Below, piece by piece: positions 18,116-26,905 of a stretch of DNA of 64,000 nt. The notes beneath the pieces are model-generated. The model was not told the DNA's origin. It was given only the letters and a program-made list of their open reading frames with translations, and did not search any database. The DNA lies in contig CACWQT010000002.1 in the NCBI GenBank assembly GCA_902763185.1, positions 1 to 64,000 of the forward strand, in the 5' to 3' direction. How positions within the stretch are numbered: the stretch's first letter is position 1; the number at the start of each line of letters is the position of its first letter. The position numbers and the translations under genes were made by a program. This DNA is from an uncultured Rhodospirillales bacterium. Lineage in GTDB: Bacteria > Pseudomonadota > Alphaproteobacteria > RF32 > CAG-239.

Positions 18116-19393
18116 TTAACCGTTATATTTCTTGAAAATAAGTGAAGAGTTAGTGCCACCAAAACCAAATGAATTAGACATTGCGGCTTTAATCTCGCGT
18201 TTTTTCGGCTTTAACGGAACAAGGTCAAAATCTGTGAGCTCATCTGCCGGATTTTCCAAATTAAGCGTCGGCGGACAAGTTTGCTCCAATATGGATTTAA
18301 TTGTATAAACCGCTTCAACCGCACCAGCCGCACCGAGAAGGTGCCCGATAGCCGACTTGGTCGAAGACATAGAAACGTGCTTAATACCCTCATCACCAAA
18401 GAGCCGTTTAACCGCCATAGCTTCACCCACATCACCGGCAGGAGTTGATGTACCGTGCGCATTGATATAGCCGATATCCGAAAGCTCAACACCTTTTTCT
18501 TTGGCATGATCAACCGCCATCTTCATTGCGCGATAAGCGCCATCTCCGGATGGTGCGGTAATATGATAAGCATCACCGCTCATACCATAGCCGACAACCT
18601 CAGCATATATCTTGGCGCCACGCTTTTTGGCATGCTCTAATTCTTCTAAAACAAGAGCGCCGCTACCTTCGCCCATCACAAAGCCGCTACGACCTTTATC
18701 CCACGGACGAGATGCCTTTTCCGGAGCATCATTAAACTCTGCGGTAATAGCTTTCATACGTGAAAATCCGCTTAAACCCAAAACGTTAACAGCAGATTCA
18801 GCACCACCGGCAACCATTAAGTCCGCATCACCTCTCATAATCATTGCAGAGGCATCACCGATGGCATGCGTTCCGGTTGAACACGCGGTTACACAAGCAT
18901 GGTTTGGACCTTTTAAGCCGTATTTAATGGAAACATTACCTGAAATAAGGTTAATGAGAACCGAGGGAATAAAAAACGGAGAAATCTTTTTCATACCAAA
19001 CTCATTAAACATCAATGAGTTTTCATAAATACCCTGCAAGCCACCGATACCTGACCCCATCATCACACCGGCGCGATATTGCTCTTCTTCAGTGGCATTT
19101 TCATAATCCCACCCCGAATCACGAACAGCATCACTTGCCGCCGCAATACCGAACAAGATAAACTTATCATTTTTCTTTTGATCTTTCGGGGCAACATCAG
19201 TATCCGGATTAAAATCAGGCTCATTGTCACCAAAAGGCACACGTCCGGCAATTTTTACCGGAATATCCTTCAAATCCATATCATCAATTTTGCGGATACC
19301 GGATTTACCGGCCATTAAGGCATCCCAGTTATGTTGCACGCCACGACCGAGTGGAGAAACAACGCCCATACCTGTTACGACGACTCTTCTCAT
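18116..19393 (-). CDS. fabF: 3-oxoacyl-[acyl-carrier-protein] synthase II
   Basis: FabF condenses malonyl-ACP with a growing acyl-ACP in fatty-acid elongation. The 425-aa protein has the catalytic Cys in VTACSTGTHAIGDA and the two His in NAHGTSTPAGD and SAIGHLLGAAG. It starts RRVVVTGMGVVSPLG, as the family does. The ATG at 19393 follows GAGG by 7 nt; longer in-frame starts would add 16 unrelated residues. It lies downstream of acpP on the same strand with a terminator-like hairpin between them, and 5 nt upstream of mltG. Confidence 0.97.
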   Translation of the reverse strand: MRRVVVTGMGVVSPLGRGVQHNWDALMAGKSGIRKIDDMDLKDIPVKIAGRVPFGDNEPDFNPDTDVAPKDQKKNDKFILFGIAAASDAVRDSGWDYENATEEEQYRAGVMMGSGIGGLQGIYENSLMFNEFGMKKISPFFIPSVLINLISGNVSIKYGLKGPNHACVTACSTGTHAIGDASAMIMRGDADLMVAGGAESAVNVLGLSGFSRMKAITAEFNDAPEKASRPWDKGRSGFVMGEGSGALVLEELEHAKKRGAKIYAEVVGYGMSGDAYHITAPSGDGAYRAMKMAVDHAKEKGVELSDIGYINAHGTSTPAGDVGEAMAVKRLFGDEGIKHVSMSSTKSAIGHLLGAAGAVEAVYTIKSILEQTCPPTLNLENPADELTDFDLVPLKPKKREIKAAMSNSFGFGGTNSSLIFKKYNG

Positions 19394-19445
19394 TAAAAAC
19401 CTCATCACTAAAATATCAAATACAAGCACAACGGCTTGCAATCGT

Positions 19446-19480
19446 ATAAAAAAACTCGCTTAAAATTTTTAGAGCGAGTT
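19446..19480 (-). terminator. Intrinsic terminator downstream of acpP
   Basis: On the minus strand, AACTCGCT pairs with AGCGAGTT around a 12-nt A/T loop and is followed by a T run (19446-19453). It lies between acpP and fabF, so part of acpP transcription probably ends here. Confidence 0.75.
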
Positions 19481-19504
19481 CTTATTTACGATAATACCAA
19501 AGAC

Positions 19505-19738
19505 TTAAGCAGCTTTTGAAAGATAGTCAATAGCATCTTTTACAGTAAGAATTTTTTCTGCTGCTTCATCAGGAATTTCGCAACCAAATTCTTCTTCAAA
19601 TGCCATAACCAACTCAACAGTATCCAAGCTGTCAGCACCTAAATCATCAATAAAGTTTGCATTATCTGTTACTTTTGTTTCTTCAACACCTAAATGTTCA
19701 GCAACAATTTTCTTAACACGATCAGCGGTATCAGTCAT
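19505..19738 (-). CDS. acpP: Acyl carrier protein
   Basis: The 77-aa acidic protein carries acyl chains on a 4'-phosphopantetheine attached to Ser37, seen in the invariant [13 protein letters not shown] motif. Length, charge and the DLGADSLD sequence leave little doubt. It is the first gene of the acpP-fabF-mltG set. A terminator follows it, which would allow more acpP mRNA than fabF mRNA. A 265-bp divergent spacer separates it from ldh. Confidence 0.98.
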   Translation of the reverse strand: MTDTADRVKKIVAEHLGVEETKVTDNANFIDDLGADSLDTVELVMAFEEEFGCEIPDEAAEKILTVKDAIDYLSKAA

Positions 19739-20003
19739 TAAATTAACCTCTAAAAATTATTAAAACAAATTCTAGACTAACGTCTGAGATGAACGCTACA
19801 AGGAAAATATTTATTTGACAAGCATTTTTTTTCATTTTTCAACTTTTAGCCCCGTTTAAACCTATCTTTTATTTATTTTTCAAATAGATAGCGCCAGCAA
19901 AAAAAAGCCATATTTTTCTGTAAAACACCCCTTTTTTATCTAAATTCACGCCTTATATAGACTATAAGCTATTAATCTAACCCAAAATTTTAAGGAGAAA
20001 CAT

Positions 20004-20945
20004 ATGAAAATTGGCATCATTGGCACCGGTATGGTAGGATCAGCCGTTGCTTTCAGCATCACATCAGAAGGCTTGGCAGATAAACTTATTTTAATTGATA
20101 CAGACAAGCTCCGTGCCACCGCCGAAGCCATGGATATTTCGCATGCCGCGCCCTTTTCTTTAGGCACGCTCATTACATCAGGGGATTATCCTGATCTTAA
20201 AGGAAGCGATATTGTTATTATAACTGCCGGTGCCAATCAAAAAGCAGGAGAAACCAGATTAGATTTACTAAGCAAAAATGTCGCAATTTTTAAACAAATC
20301 ATCCCCGAAGTCACCAAATACGCCGCCGGTGCCATATTATTGATAGCAACCAACCCCGTAGATGTGATGACCGAAATCACACTAAAATTATCCGGCTTTC
20401 CCAAAAATCGTGTTATCGGCACCGGAACCGTGCTTGACACGGCTCGTTTCAGAAGCATTTTGGGACGTTATTTATGTATCTCGCCCAAATCCATTCACGC
20501 CAATGTTATCGGCGAACACGGCGACAGCGAGGTTTTACTTATGTCCGGTGCGGTTGCCGGCACCACCCCTGTTGAACAGATTGCCAAACAATTAAACCTG
20601 CCACTTGATGAAAGAATTAAGAATAAAATTGACGACGAAGTGAGAAATGCTGCCTACGCCATTATAGAGGGAAAAGGTGCAACCTATTACGGTATTGCCG
20701 CCGCCACCCAATATATCGTTAAAGCCATCTTAAGCGATAATCACACTATCTTAAACATCAGTTCACATCAGGATATTTGTTTAAAAATACCAACTGATAC
20801 GTGTTTTTCTATGCCTTCCGTTATCAGCAATAAAGGTGTTGAAACCACATTGACACCGGTGATGAATGAACATGAACAAAAAGCGCTTAAAAAGAGCGCC
20901 GATAAATTAAAAGAATACACACTTAAGGCCTTAGAAATGATTTAA
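20004..20945 (+). CDS. ldh: L-lactate dehydrogenase
   Basis: This enzyme reduces pyruvate to L-lactate with NADH, regenerating NAD in fermentation. The 313-aa protein has the Rossmann motif IGIIGTGMVGSAVA, the active-site loop GANQKAGETRLDLL and the catalytic His in GEHGDSE. The Gln in ANQK at the specificity position favours lactate; malate dehydrogenases have Arg there. TAAGGAGAA lies 6 nt before the ATG. The stop overlaps that of the convergent membrane-protein gene by 3 nt. Pyruvate kinase is encoded nearby. Confidence 0.92.
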   Translation: MKIGIIGTGMVGSAVAFSITSEGLADKLILIDTDKLRATAEAMDISHAAPFSLGTLITSGDYPDLKGSDIVIITAGANQKAGETRLDLLSKNVAIFKQIIPEVTKYAAGAILLIATNPVDVMTEITLKLSGFPKNRVIGTGTVLDTARFRSILGRYLCISPKSIHANVIGEHGDSEVLLMSGAVAGTTPVEQIAKQLNLPLDERIKNKIDDEVRNAAYAIIEGKGATYYGIAAATQYIVKAILSDNHTILNISSHQDICLKIPTDTCFSMPSVISNKGVETTLTPVMNEHEQKALKKSADKLKEYTLKALEMI

Positions 20946-22567
20946 TCTTCTTGAATGGTTTTAACCAACAAATCTTCATACTGAGTATTACCTAACATTA
21001 AAATAATATCTTTATCGCCAACCGCCATATACGGCTCACGCGGAAACGGCCGCAATCGCCTAACCGCTTTTATAAGATTATCTTTATCGTGGCCTGAATA
21101 TTTGGAAAATTCTGCAGCTTCATTTCTCTCATCTGAAGCAATATTTTCATTTGATGTTCCATAAAAAATAACCCAACTCGGCATATATTGGGTATCCCCC
21201 CATATCGGATTATACGGCTCATAAGCAAAAAAGCCATTGGAAAAGAAAATATCCAAAATATAAGGCATTCCGTAATATTCGCCGCACGGACTGCCGGAAA
21301 TATATTTCTTGTTGGCAAACTTCCGTTGACCATACAGATTACCTAAAGTAGATAGTCGATAATGCTGATTCTCTTTCATTTGAGACAACAAATCACCTTT
21401 TATCCGTTCAATTATTTTATCATCTTGCCTGTTTCCCAAATACCAAACTTTTTGCACATTTACATCACATAAACCAAAAACAAAAACTATATAGATACTA
21501 AGAATGTATGCCGCATTCTTATAAAAATTTGATCCTTTAATTAAGATAAAAGCCAACATAACCGCTACAAGATACGGGACCGAAAAAACATGCACACGAT
21601 ACATATAAAAAATATCCGAAGGCGAAATATACGCCGCTACAAATGCCGCATAAAAAACGCCTATTTCTAACAACAACGCTATAACATATTTTTTAAATTC
21701 AAAAGCGCGCCATAAAACCACATTAAATACTAACACCCCACCCCAGAAACACCACAACAAACCTTTTCCTACATATGGAAAATCAGTGTTAAGTACCACA
21801 AAAGGCATTTGCCACTTGTTTATAAAACGCAATATCATCTTTGAAAACGGTAACGCTTGGGTATTATACATCCAAGAATCCAAAATTTCCATATGCTGCA
21901 AAAATCTAAGAGATAGAACATAAACAGTTAACGCCACAAACAAAACTAAAAAGAAAATACCCCACCTTTTAATAAAACCTTTCTGCAGAGGAACACTACA
22001 CTCAAGCATAAATTTTCCTAAAACAAGCACTCCGATGAGTTCTATGCATGCCGAATATCCGGAAAGCGCACACCATAAACAAACCATAGCCCCGATAAAG
22101 TAGTAAAATTTATGATTATTGGCAAATTGCCACGCCAACACTATTCCCAAAACAGATAAAAAGTGCCAACAGCCGAAAGATAAAAACAGATACGCATAAT
22201 AAAGCGAAGCACAAACATACGGATGAAGTCCTATTAGCAAAGAAAACAATATAACTTGCGGCGCTTTAGGCTTAAGCCCATACCACCAGGCAAGCAATAC
22301 TGCCGCCGCAGATAAAAAGCCGAAGCCCAAAAGAGCGTTCCAAATTGGTAACAGCCTCCCTAAAGAAAAAAGCCTCGGTGGCAAAAATTGCGTAATTCGT
22401 GCTTCCCAGATACCACTGCCGAGCGGCATATCATAACGAATAAACTGCCAATCGTGATTGCCTAAGAAAAAAGTTACCATATAGAAGGAAAAGACTATTG
22501 CAAGAATTCCCCAAACAACGCCCCAACACTTAAACCAAAATTGATATTTCTTAAAAAACGCGCTCAT
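20942..22567 (-). CDS. GtrII-like polytopic membrane protein (putative glucosyltransferase)
   Basis: The 541-aa protein has around ten hydrophobic segments. An early loop NHDWQFIRYDMPLGSGIWEARITQ is seen in part as HDWQFIRY and GIWEARITQ, and a longer soluble C-terminal part follows. The DW/YD-rich first loop, PLW-type spacing and overall layout resemble GtrII-like glucosyltransferases that modify O-antigen from a lipid-linked donor. The match is by pattern only. The ATG at 22567 follows GGGG by 5 nt; an earlier in-frame start at 22633 has no such site. It converges on ldh, with the stop codons sharing the palindrome TTAA. Confidence 0.55.
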   Translation of the reverse strand: MSAFFKKYQFWFKCWGVVWGILAIVFSFYMVTFFLGNHDWQFIRYDMPLGSGIWEARITQFLPPRLFSLGRLLPIWNALLGFGFLSAAAVLLAWWYGLKPKAPQVILFSLLIGLHPYVCASLYYAYLFLSFGCWHFLSVLGIVLAWQFANNHKFYYFIGAMVCLWCALSGYSACIELIGVLVLGKFMLECSVPLQKGFIKRWGIFFLVLFVALTVYVLSLRFLQHMEILDSWMYNTQALPFSKMILRFINKWQMPFVVLNTDFPYVGKGLLWCFWGGVLVFNVVLWRAFEFKKYVIALLLEIGVFYAAFVAAYISPSDIFYMYRVHVFSVPYLVAVMLAFILIKGSNFYKNAAYILSIYIVFVFGLCDVNVQKVWYLGNRQDDKIIERIKGDLLSQMKENQHYRLSTLGNLYGQRKFANKKYISGSPCGEYYGMPYILDIFFSNGFFAYEPYNPIWGDTQYMPSWVIFYGTSNENIASDERNEAAEFSKYSGHDKDNLIKAVRRLRPFPREPYMAVGDKDIILMLGNTQYEDLLVKTIQED

Positions 22568-22633
22568 TTTTCCCCATTTCAAAGACCATTTAACCACAGC
22601 TAAACATATTTTGCAACCGGATAGATTTCTCAT

Positions 22634-23056
22634 TCAGACATTTTATTAAATCAACGATACTCACGCCCCGACGTTTTTAAGTGATGCAGGTGCGGCTCGC
22701 ACTTTAAGGCGGAAAATTTTGAGTGGATAGAGATGGACTTAAGGGCAAACAAAATTTTAGTGTAGATAAACCTACATTTTCACTCGCGCCCTGACGTTTT
22801 TTAAGGCGAGAAATTTTACGAAATAACCGCGGAAGTCCTGCCGCAAAACGGAGCGTAGTCAAACCTACGTGAATTTGCCCCAATCCGGCTTCCATCAAGC
22901 TAAATTTTTTGAGCGGTAAAACGGGAGCAAAAAAGAGGGATAAAATGTGGTGCTATCGTCAAATGTCCTGCACTAAAGCGGAGCTTACTTAAGGGTAAGT
23001 GAGCATTTAGTGACAGGCTTCCATTTGGCGATATGACCATACTTTAGCACTCTTTT
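22634..23056. other. Intergenic region with composite structured repeats
   Basis: This spacer between two minus-strand glycosylation genes contains no credible gene. It holds a GTGC-hairpin module (22681-22730) shared with 36225-36275, a module CGCCCTGACGTTTTTTAAGG (22787-22806) shared with the ftsH upstream region, and two family B hairpins. A 64-codon minus frame here is made of repeat arms. Confidence 0.75.
22681..22915. repeat. Composite of module D and a family B hairpin
   Basis: GTGATGCAGGTGCGGCTCGC (22681-22700) continues with a TTTAAGGCGG / GAGTGGATAG block. A hairpin with apical TGTAG/CTACA comes next. A larger hairpin (22831-22893) has arms GGAAGTCC/GGCTTCC, GCAAA/TTTGC and CGTAG/CTACG. 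The GTAGTCAAACCTAC apex is nearly the same as in the copies near polA and grpE. Confidence 0.65.
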
Positions 23057-23057
23057 T
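22929..23057. repeat. Family B structured repeat, full copy
   Basis: The outer arm AAAAAGAG pairs with CTCTTTTT (23050-23057). Inside are GTGCTA/TAGCAC, TATCG/CGATA, AAATG/CATTT, CCTG/CAGG, ACTAAA/TTTAGT and CTTAC/GTAAG. The last base is also the first base of the GT8 stop codon read on the opposite strand, so the element begins the GT8 3' UTR. Confidence 0.8.
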
Positions 23058-24139
23058 CAATCCAATGGGGGAAGAGGCGCATAATATTTATACCATAACT
23101 TTTGCAACATATAGAAGAACTCATCTTTAGTCGCCACCGTCCCTAAAGGTTTTTTAGAAGACGCAAAGTGAATAATTGTTGCAGGCGCAAACACATCTTC
23201 ATAAGTGCGCCAATTCCGATTATAAAACTGCCCGAGCGTTGCCAGATCAATATGTTCAAAAAAGAAATTCATCGCATTGTTTTCAAAATCCATGAGCACC
23301 ACATCATCGCCGACCACAACGTTTAGAGCATCTTGATCCATATAGGTGCGGAAATTATTGTTGGTATAATCTTCCAATTTTTCAATGAGATTATCCTCGC
23401 GGAATTTCTTAAGATTGAGCAACATCACACCGGAATTAAAATAAAATCCGCGTTTTTCAAGATTAAGCTCCAAGACGTGCGTATTTTCAAAAAACCATGA
23501 CGGATCTTTAACTGCCGCCAAATATTTACCGGTGATATCGGTATTATAGAGTTTATTGAGGTCATGCAACACTAAAATATCCGAATCAATATACAACACC
23601 TTATCCAACGCCGGTAACGCATTGGGGATATAATATTTTAACAAAGATGTTTTAGAAACATGTGTATCGCGAATATAAAAGAGATCGGCCTCCTTCTGCG
23701 GTAAAACATCAATTTTGACATCTTTACCTTGAAGTGCTGTAAGAGCCTTTACATCAGAGTCGGAAACATCTAACGTCATCACATAAAAATGATAGCGGCT
23801 TAAAGGACATTTAGTTTGTTTGGCAGAGTTAATAGCCACACGCGTAAAATCCATATAATTGGCATCCGTAATGAGCACGATATCAACTTTTCCGTCAACG
23901 CCATTACAGTTTTGTTCTGTAAGCACTAAATCAAAATCATAATCTGCGTTTTGGCTTACAGTTTGTGTTGTATCTTTGGCATAAGAAGCAACTTTTGCGG
24001 CTTTTCTTTCTAAAATATCCGCGGCAAGCCACAAACCGATAACAATAATTCCTAAGACAACACCGACAATCACCCATTTCATTCCTTCATCTTTGGAATT
24101 TGGCGTGATGGGCTGTTTTTGCTTCGTATTTCTTTCCAT
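23057..24139 (-). CDS. Membrane-anchored family 8 glycosyltransferase
   Basis: The 360-aa protein has a short cytoplasmic tail, one membrane segment at about residues 22-42 (VIVGVVLGIIVIGLWLAA), and then a GT8 domain. The GT8 signatures are the metal-binding DxD in VLYIDSDILVL, FNSGVMLLNLKKFRE, MDQDALN and IIHFASSKKPL. GT8 enzymes add galactose or glucose from UDP-sugars, and several work in LPS core synthesis. An N-terminal anchor is unusual for bacterial LPS GT8 enzymes, which are normally soluble; with this topology the domain could face the periplasm. GGAGAC lies 5 nt upstream of the ATG. A family B element follows the stop. Confidence 0.85.
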   Translation of the reverse strand: MERNTKQKQPITPNSKDEGMKWVIVGVVLGIIVIGLWLAADILERKAAKVASYAKDTTQTVSQNADYDFDLVLTEQNCNGVDGKVDIVLITDANYMDFTRVAINSAKQTKCPLSRYHFYVMTLDVSDSDVKALTALQGKDVKIDVLPQKEADLFYIRDTHVSKTSLLKYYIPNALPALDKVLYIDSDILVLHDLNKLYNTDITGKYLAAVKDPSWFFENTHVLELNLEKRGFYFNSGVMLLNLKKFREDNLIEKLEDYTNNNFRTYMDQDALNVVVGDDVVLMDFENNAMNFFFEHIDLATLGQFYNRNWRTYEDVFAPATIIHFASSKKPLGTVATKDEFFYMLQKLWYKYYAPLPPLD

Positions 24140-24223
24140 TTCCGTCTCCTAACAATAAGATACAAAAAAAACTACTATAAACAAAGTAAAAATAGCGTTA
24201 AGAGAGTTGCTCGGAACTTTTTA

Positions 24224-24251
24224 TTGACAAAAAAATATTTTTCGCTATTCT
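24224..24251 (+). promoter_or_regulatory. Sigma-70-type promoter
   Basis: TTGACA (24224-24229) and TATTCT (24246-24251) are spaced by 16 bp, about 50 nt upstream of the unknown 224-aa gene. Confidence 0.55.
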
Positions 24252-24299
24252 CTTCCGCAGAGAAATATCCGTTATGTTTAATTTTTAACACTTAAGCTT

Positions 24300-24974
24300 A
24301 TGAATTTTTTAAAAGTAGGAACACTTGCAGAAATCGCAAGAAAGTTAGAAACAAGAGAAGAGCTGCATCAGTATGCCTTAAAGCAAGGTGAAGCTTTGGA
24401 TAAAGAAAAGGCAAAGATTGCCGAGCTCTATCCCAAGAACACCGTCAAGCCCAAACCGGTTAACTATTGCCATTACCGCTTGGAGCTGGACGAACTGGTG
24501 TTAGGCCGATTTGACACCATTGATGTCTTAGCCGAAATCGGCATTTCAGATGCGAACTTCTTAGGCTGGGCCAAGCCGGATGACAACTCGTTCACCTATC
24601 TCCTCTACTACTGGGAACAGAAGTATATCTTAGCGTTCCCGCTTTGTCAGGATTTCTTCTTTATCACAGAAGACCTCGAGCAGAGATTTAAGAACTTCAA
24701 AACTTTGGAGGATACGCCTTATCTTACCGCTCGGATTTTTGCGCATAAGAAGGACTATTCCAACGAAGTCATCTGCGCTGATGCTCATTACAAGAGTGAC
24801 GGTAAAGAACTCATCATGGTAAATATCTCTTGCTCCGACGGTCCGTATCTCTTAGATGAGGAAGAAGACAAAGAAAAGATTAGAAACCTCGTGCATTACC
24901 TCCGCGACAGCATCTACTACAATACCGCGCTTGAGGTCAACCACGCTGATCTACCGAACTCTGTTCGTCTGTAA
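24300..24974 (+). CDS. Hypothetical cytoplasmic protein
   Basis: This 224-aa acidic protein is not recognised. It has no signal peptide or membrane segment. The N-terminal ~45 residues look helical (KLETREELHQYALKQGEALDKE), and the rest looks mixed alpha/beta with many aromatics (LLYYWEQKYILAF, CQDFFFITEDLEQRF). The start codon has no Shine-Dalgarno within 20 nt, which is unusual in this window. An upstream promoter and a strong downstream terminator make it a stand-alone unit. Codon use is somewhat more GC-rich (CTC, ATC, CCG) than its neighbours, which could mean high expression. Confidence 0.6.
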   Translation: MNFLKVGTLAEIARKLETREELHQYALKQGEALDKEKAKIAELYPKNTVKPKPVNYCHYRLELDELVLGRFDTIDVLAEIGISDANFLGWAKPDDNSFTYLLYYWEQKYILAFPLCQDFFFITEDLEQRFKNFKTLEDTPYLTARIFAHKKDYSNEVICADAHYKSDGKELIMVNISCSDGPYLLDEEEDKEKIRNLVHYLRDSIYYNTALEVNHADLPNSVRL

Positions 24975-24990
24975 ACGTTCCTGATTTATG

Positions 24991-25022
24991 AAAAGCCCTG
25001 ACACAACGTCGGGGCTTTTTTT
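24991..25022. terminator. Intrinsic terminator between convergent genes
   Basis: A hairpin AAGCCCTGAC/GTCGGGGCTT with loop ACAAC is followed by seven T on the plus strand; A residues at its left edge also serve pyk on the minus strand. Confidence 0.9.
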
Positions 25023-25023
25023 G

Positions 25024-26445
25024 TTATGCCTTAACAATATGAAGCACATTGGTAAGCCCCGCTTTGCCAAACGGATAGCCTGCCGTGATAACAATATACT
25101 CGCCGGTCTTAGCCAAACCGCTGATACGCGCAAAACCTTTTGTAACCTGCTCAATATTATCAAAACTTGCAAACACTTTTTTATCAATAAAAGTTCTGAC
25201 ACCCCACACCAAATTAAGCTGGCATGCAATCTTTTCATCGGGATTTATAGACATAATCGGATAGCGCGGTCTTTCTTGCGCCATAACCAACGTTGTCCTG
25301 CCGGAAACCGAAAACGTAGCAATACAAGCCACTTTATCAAGCGTGTTAACCACTTCATTGGCGGCATGCGTAATCGCCCGCGATTCGTTATTGCAACTGC
25401 CGCAAGCCATTGTCCCTTGCAAATTAGCAAAATATTTTGCATCAGCTTCCACTTGTTCAATCACCCCACGCATGGTTTTAACCGTTTCAACCGGATAAGC
25501 ACCCATTGCTGTTTCACCTGAAAGCATCACCACATCACACCCGTCATACACCGCATTTGCCACATCGGAAACTTCCGCTCTGGTCGGTATCGGTGCCGAA
25601 ATCATCGATTCTAACATCTGTGTTGCCACAATCACCGGTTTACCGCATGCACGACATTTCGCCACAATTTTCTTTTGCAAGACCGGCACGGTCACAATCG
25701 GACATTCCACCCCCAAGTCACCACGCGCGACCATAATCATATCAGACGCGGCAACGATTTCATCTAATTCATCCATGACTTGCGGTTTTTCAAGCTTAGC
25801 AATTACCCAAGCCTTATCCCCGATAATTTTTTTGGCGGCCTTAATATCGCTGGCACGTTGCACAAACGACAAACAAACGCAATCAACACCAAGCTTTAAC
25901 GCAAATTTTAAATCATCCAAATCCTTTGGCGTTAACGGTGAAATATTCAAAGATGAATTTGGCAAATTAACCCCTTTATGACCGGAGATAACACCACCGA
26001 CAACAACTTCGGTTGTGGCAGATTTCTTATCGCATTTAAGCACTTTTAAGATAATGTTACCGTCATTGACAAGCAACGTATCGCCCTTTTTAAGCGCCTC
26101 AAAAATCTCCTTGTGCGGCAACATGACACGTGTTTCATCGCCTAACTCATCTGCCATATCAAATTGAAACTTTTGCCCTTTTTTAAGGGTAACTTTATCA
26201 TTCTTAAACAGTCCGATTCTAAGCTTTGGACCTTGCAAATCCGCCACCACCGCAATATGCGCATTTTTCTTTTTGGAAACGGCACGAATAATATCATAAG
26301 TTTTTTTATGCGATTCGTGTGTGCCGTGACTGAAATTTAATCTGAATCCGTCAACACCGGCATCAATCAACGCTTCTATCTTTTCTTCGCTGTCACTTGC
26401 CGGTCCTAATGTTGCTAAAATATTTGTCCGTGTATTTATCGGCAT
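25024..26445 (-). CDS. pyk: Pyruvate kinase
   Basis: Pyk converts phosphoenolpyruvate and ADP to pyruvate and ATP. The 473-aa length is typical. It begins with NILATLGPASDSEEKI and GVDGFRLNFSHG. The active-site helix AKLEKPQVMDELDEI, MVARGDLGVE, ATQMLESMI and the VMLSGETAMGAYP region are all present. The C-terminal allosteric domain is complete. GGAGAT lies 4 nt upstream of the ATG. The gene is divergent from gapR and feeds the lactate dehydrogenase encoded nearby. Confidence 0.97.
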   Translation of the reverse strand: MPINTRTNILATLGPASDSEEKIEALIDAGVDGFRLNFSHGTHESHKKTYDIIRAVSKKKNAHIAVVADLQGPKLRIGLFKNDKVTLKKGQKFQFDMADELGDETRVMLPHKEIFEALKKGDTLLVNDGNIILKVLKCDKKSATTEVVVGGVISGHKGVNLPNSSLNISPLTPKDLDDLKFALKLGVDCVCLSFVQRASDIKAAKKIIGDKAWVIAKLEKPQVMDELDEIVAASDMIMVARGDLGVECPIVTVPVLQKKIVAKCRACGKPVIVATQMLESMISAPIPTRAEVSDVANAVYDGCDVVMLSGETAMGAYPVETVKTMRGVIEQVEADAKYFANLQGTMACGSCNNESRAITHAANEVVNTLDKVACIATFSVSGRTTLVMAQERPRYPIMSINPDEKIACQLNLVWGVRTFIDKKVFASFDNIEQVTKGFARISGLAKTGEYIVITAGYPFGKAGLTNVLHIVKA

Positions 26446-26532
26446 ATTTATCTCCTAAAAAACGTTTATAAGATAGATATAAAACACAAAAGTTTAATAA
26501 CTTCTTATTTTTTGTTTGAAGCAAATTATTTC

Positions 26533-26561
26533 TTGTCAAACAAAAATATCTTTGCTAAATT
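26533..26561 (+). promoter_or_regulatory. Candidate sigma-70 promoter of gapR
   Basis: TTGTCA (26533-26538), a 17-bp spacer and TAAATT (26556-26561) lie about 43 nt before the gapR start. Confidence 0.45.
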
Positions 26562-26603
26562 CCTTTTCCGTAGATTCGATAACAATTTTATAGGGAGCAT
26601 AAA

Positions 26604-26852
26604 ATGGCAGAACAAGAAGTCGGTGGAATTGACAGCACACGCTTAAATTCTTTAATTGAGCGCATTGAACGTTTGGAAGAAGAAAAAAAGGGTATTCAAT
26701 CTGACATTCGCGATATTTTTGCAGAAGCAAAAGGCGTTGGTTTTGATGTTAAAATTATGAAAGCAATCATCAAACTCCGCAAGATGAACCAAGCAGACCG
26801 CGACGAACAGGAGTTCTTGCTTGAAACATATCGCAAGGCCTTAAACGTCTAA
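26604..26852 (+). CDS. gapR: GapR-like DNA-binding protein (DUF2312 / UPF0335)
   Basis: The 82-aa protein matches the DUF2312 family, nearly confined to alphaproteobacteria. Its Caulobacter member GapR binds overtwisted AT-rich DNA and supports replication and chromosome order. Visible family features are the helical N-terminus RLNSLIERIERLEEEKKGI, DIRDIFAEAKGVGFDVKIMK and KMNQADRDEQEFLLETY. AGGGAG lies 8 nt upstream of the ATG. A terminator with a TTCG loop follows. This gene is the clearest taxonomic marker in the window. Confidence 0.93.
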   Translation: MAEQEVGGIDSTRLNSLIERIERLEEEKKGIQSDIRDIFAEAKGVGFDVKIMKAIIKLRKMNQADRDEQEFLLETYRKALNV

Positions 26853-26874
26853 GAGATAACCATAAACAATTTTT

Positions 26875-26904
26875 AAGAGCCCGATTCGTCGGGCTCTTTT
26901 TTGT
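26875..26904 (+). terminator. Intrinsic terminator after gapR
   Basis: A 10-bp stem AAGAGCCCGA/TCGGGCTCTT closes on a TTCG tetraloop and runs into T residues. Confidence 0.92.
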
Positions 26905-26905
26905 C

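Noticed and set aside
20004..20945. Assignment of the dehydrogenase as malate dehydrogenase
   Set aside because: The specificity position is Gln (ANQK), as in lactate dehydrogenases, rather than Arg.
22704..22898. 64-codon open frame on the minus strand
   Set aside because: Built from repeat modules and lacking start signals.
24988..25521. 177-codon open frame antisense to pyruvate kinase
   Set aside because: It overlaps a well-conserved gene on the other strand, and its composition reflects that gene's codon pattern.
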